From Deltaproteobacteria bacterium (GTDB lineage: Bacteria > Desulfobacterota > Binatia > Binatales > Binataceae), in contig PMOH01000240.1 of assembly GCA_003161515.1 (NCBI GenBank), forward strand, positions 1-7,542: a stretch of DNA of 7,542 nt, given 5' to 3'. The position numbers and the translations under genes were made by a program. Below are positions 6,394-7,542 of this stretch, one piece after another (the first letter of the stretch is position 1; every line of letters begins with the position of its first letter). The notes under the pieces are model-generated. The model searched no databases, was not told the origin of the DNA, and saw only the letters and a list, made by a program, of their open reading frames with translations.

Positions 6394-6410
6394 GCAGGGG
6401 TCACCCCTGC
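6394..6410. repeat. Perfect inverted repeat (hairpin 1 upstream of cysS)
   Basis: GCAGGGGT (6394-6401) and ACCCCTGC (6403-6410) are a perfect 8-bp inverted repeat around a single C; realistically a 7-bp stem with a TCA loop. It is not followed by a T tract, so it is not a standard intrinsic terminator. It sits 8 bp before a second, longer hairpin, which looks like part of a palindromic repeat unit or a structured leader. Confidence 0.7.
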
Positions 6411-6418
6411 CGCGGAAG

Positions 6419-6443
6419 TGTGAAACCCGCGAAGGGTTTCACA
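6419..6443. repeat. Perfect 10-bp inverted repeat (hairpin 2 upstream of cysS)
   Basis: TGTGAAACCC (6419-6428) pairs perfectly with GGGTTTCACA (6434-6443) across a GCGAA loop. The following TTTGATAAAG is only weakly T-rich, so termination is possible but not typical. It ends 56 bp before the cysS start codon. It may be a REP-like palindrome, an operator-like site or a terminator isolating cysS from upstream transcription; the sequence alone does not decide. Confidence 0.75.
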
Positions 6444-6456
6444 TTTGATAAAGTGA

Positions 6457-6485
6457 TTTACCCTTCGCCGAGCGCACGCTAAACT
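6457..6485 (+). promoter_or_regulatory. Possible cysS promoter
   Basis: TTTACC (6457-6462) and TAAACT (6480-6485) are 17 bp apart, each with four of six consensus matches. Transcription would begin near 6492, only about 8 nt before the GTG at 6500, giving a very short or nearly leaderless mRNA. That would agree with the lack of a visible Shine-Dalgarno sequence before cysS, but the boxes are weak. Confidence 0.3.
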
Positions 6486-6499
6486 TGACGTTTGCACTC

Positions 6500-7542
6500 G
6501 TGAAACCATTTTACATTTTCAATTCGTTGAGCCGCGCGGTCGAGGAATTCCAGCCGCTCAATCCGCCCGAGGTCACGCTGTATTCATGCGGACCGACGGT
6601 CTATCTGCCGCAGCATCTTGGGAATCTGCGCGCGTATGTTTTCGTCGATAGTCTGCGGCGCGTGCTTGAGTTCAACGGCTACCAAGTGCGGCACGTGATG
6701 AACGTGACGGACGTCGGGCACATGACGAGCGACGAGGACGCGGGCGAGGACAAGATCGAGAAAACCGCTCGCGCGCAGGGCAAATCGCCACTCGAAGTCG
6801 CGAACTACTATCTCGAGCAGTTTAAGCGCGATTGCGCGACGCTCGGTCTCGAGCCGCCGCACATATGGTCGCGGGCGACCGATCATATCGGCGACATGAT
6901 CGCGCTCACGAGGAGAATCATCGACGCCGGGGTTGCTTACGTCACCAAGAGCGGCGTGTATTTTGACGTCGAGAAATATCGCGGCGAGAATCGTCTCGGC
7001 CGGCTCTCGCGCCAGAGTCTCGACGAGCAGAACGCCGCGCAGCGCCTCGAGCATTCTGCGGACAAGCATAGCCCGCACGATTTCACGCTGTGGGTGCTCG
7101 GTCAGCCGGGCCATCTGATGCAATGGGACAGTCCGTGGGGACGCGGCTATCCGGGATGGCATATCGAGTGCTCGGCGATGGCGATGAAATATCTCGGCGA
7201 GACGATCGACATTCACACCGGCGGCATCGATCACATTCCGGTGCATCATGAGAACGAAATCGCGCAATCGGAAAGCGCGACGCATAAACCGTTCGCGCGA
7301 TATTTCGTCCACAATGCGTTCCTGGTCGGCAAAACGGGAGCCAAGATCAGCAAAAGTGCGGGCAAGTTTCCGTTGCTGAGCGATCTTGCAGCGGCGGGAA
7401 TCGATCCGCTCGCGTTTCGGATTTTCTGTTATGGCGCGAAGTACCGCTCCGAGATTGCGTTTAATGACGATTCGATCCGCGCGTCGCAAAGCAATCTTGA
7501 TTATTTTCGCGAGTTTGCGCGCAGCGTGCCCGACGACGCGGC
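6500..7542 (+). CDS. cysS: Cysteinyl-tRNA synthetase (3' partial)
   Basis: The class I synthetase that charges tRNA-Cys with cysteine in the cytoplasm. The frame opens at GTG 6500 and runs off the window after 347 codons. The N-terminus KPFYIFNSLSR fits the usual CysRS start and precedes LYSCGPTVY (Cys30) and the HIGH-like motif HLGN at 39-42. NVTDVGHM (about 73-80) is the conserved block after it. GWHIECSAMAMKYLG surrounds Cys224, and GGIDHIPVHHENEIAQSE holds His249 and Glu253. Spacing of Cys224 to His249 (25) and His249 to Glu253 (4) equals that of the E. coli zinc ligands Cys209, His234 and Glu238, so Cys30/Cys224/His249/Glu253 should bind the zinc that selects cysteine. The KMSKS loop is KISKS at 282-286. 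The C-terminal anticodon-binding region lies outside the window. TTG 6485 is an in-frame alternative start but would add residues not usual in the family. Confidence 0.96.
   Translation, partial: MKPFYIFNSLSRAVEEFQPLNPPEVTLYSCGPTVYLPQHLGNLRAYVFVDSLRRVLEFNGYQVRHVMNVTDVGHMTSDEDAGEDKIEKTARAQGKSPLEVANYYLEQFKRDCATLGLEPPHIWSRATDHIGDMIALTRRIIDAGVAYVTKSGVYFDVEKYRGENRLGRLSRQSLDEQNAAQRLEHSADKHSPHDFTLWVLGQPGHLMQWDSPWGRGYPGWHIECSAMAMKYLGETIDIHTGGIDHIPVHHENEIAQSESATHKPFARYFVHNAFLVGKTGAKISKSAGKFPLLSDLAAAGIDPLAFRIFCYGAKYRSEIAFNDDSIRASQSNLDYFREFARSVPDDA

Larger units (their letters stand above)
6131..6499. other. Gene-free region between the DCC gene and cysS
   Basis: This 369-bp gap contains no convincing gene. 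It holds repeat copies A and B, the truncated tail, one weak terminator-like hairpin, two strong hairpins and a possible cysS promoter, all listed separately. The stretch 6188-6250 between the two repeat copies shows nothing that I recognise. Minus-strand open frames cross this area but consist of repeat sequence and the antisense of the DCC gene. Confidence 0.7.

Noticed and set aside
6394..6499. T-box or other riboswitch in front of cysS
   Set aside because: No T-box consensus, specifier stem or terminator/antiterminator arrangement is visible; only simple hairpins are present.
6584..7489. 301-codon minus-strand open frame
   Set aside because: It is fully antisense to cysS, which has all synthetase motifs; a high-GC shadow frame.

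Overview
This is a GC-rich chromosomal window from a bacterium with ordinary housekeeping content. It holds two protein-coding genes cut by the window edges, four complete genes and several dispersed repeat or hairpin elements. The mix (a CSLREA/choice-of-anchor secreted protein with Thr-Pro-rich stalks, high GC, many short dispersed repeats, a CysRS with a GGIDHIPVHHENE-type signature) suggests an uncultured, probably Gram-negative soil or sediment lineage such as Binatota/Desulfobacterota-like bacteria. That placement is an inference from style only; no rRNA or other phylogenetic marker is present apart from partial cysS.

Layout. 1-2352 (+): 3' part of a large secreted beta-helix protein (CSLREA motif, right-handed beta-helix, choice-of-anchor Q-like segment, Thr/Ala/Pro stalk, ASPM/Hydin-like domain, second stalk, unrecognised C-terminal domain). 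It converges, 13 bp apart, on a VOC/glyoxalase-family gene (2366-2818, -). Upstream of that on the same strand is a large exported protein (2914-5031, -) with a C-terminal lytic transglycosylase (SLT) domain and a long N-terminal region of uncertain, possibly TULIP/DUF4403-like, fold. Two dispersed repeat elements appear to be embedded in this reading frame. A divergent intergenic region with a good sigma-70-type promoter leads into a probable two-gene operon (+): a free-standing LeuA/CimA-type regulatory domain (5184-5699) and a DCC-family thiol-disulfide oxidoreductase-like protein (5705-6130). A 369-bp gap (6131-6499) carries two diverged copies of a roughly 50-bp dispersed repeat, a truncated third tail, a terminator-like hairpin and two further strong hairpins. 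The window ends in the first 347 codons of cysS (6500 onward, +).

How the genes relate. The genes do not form one obvious pathway. The SLT protein and the beta-helix protein both act at the envelope. The orphan LeuA-type domain and the DCC protein are 5 bp apart and probably cotranscribed. No defence system, CRISPR array, transposase, tRNA or rRNA is visible. The observations most worth following are the orphan allosteric domain paired with a DCC protein, the SLT protein with its unusual N-terminal region, and the repeats that have become protein-coding in that gene.
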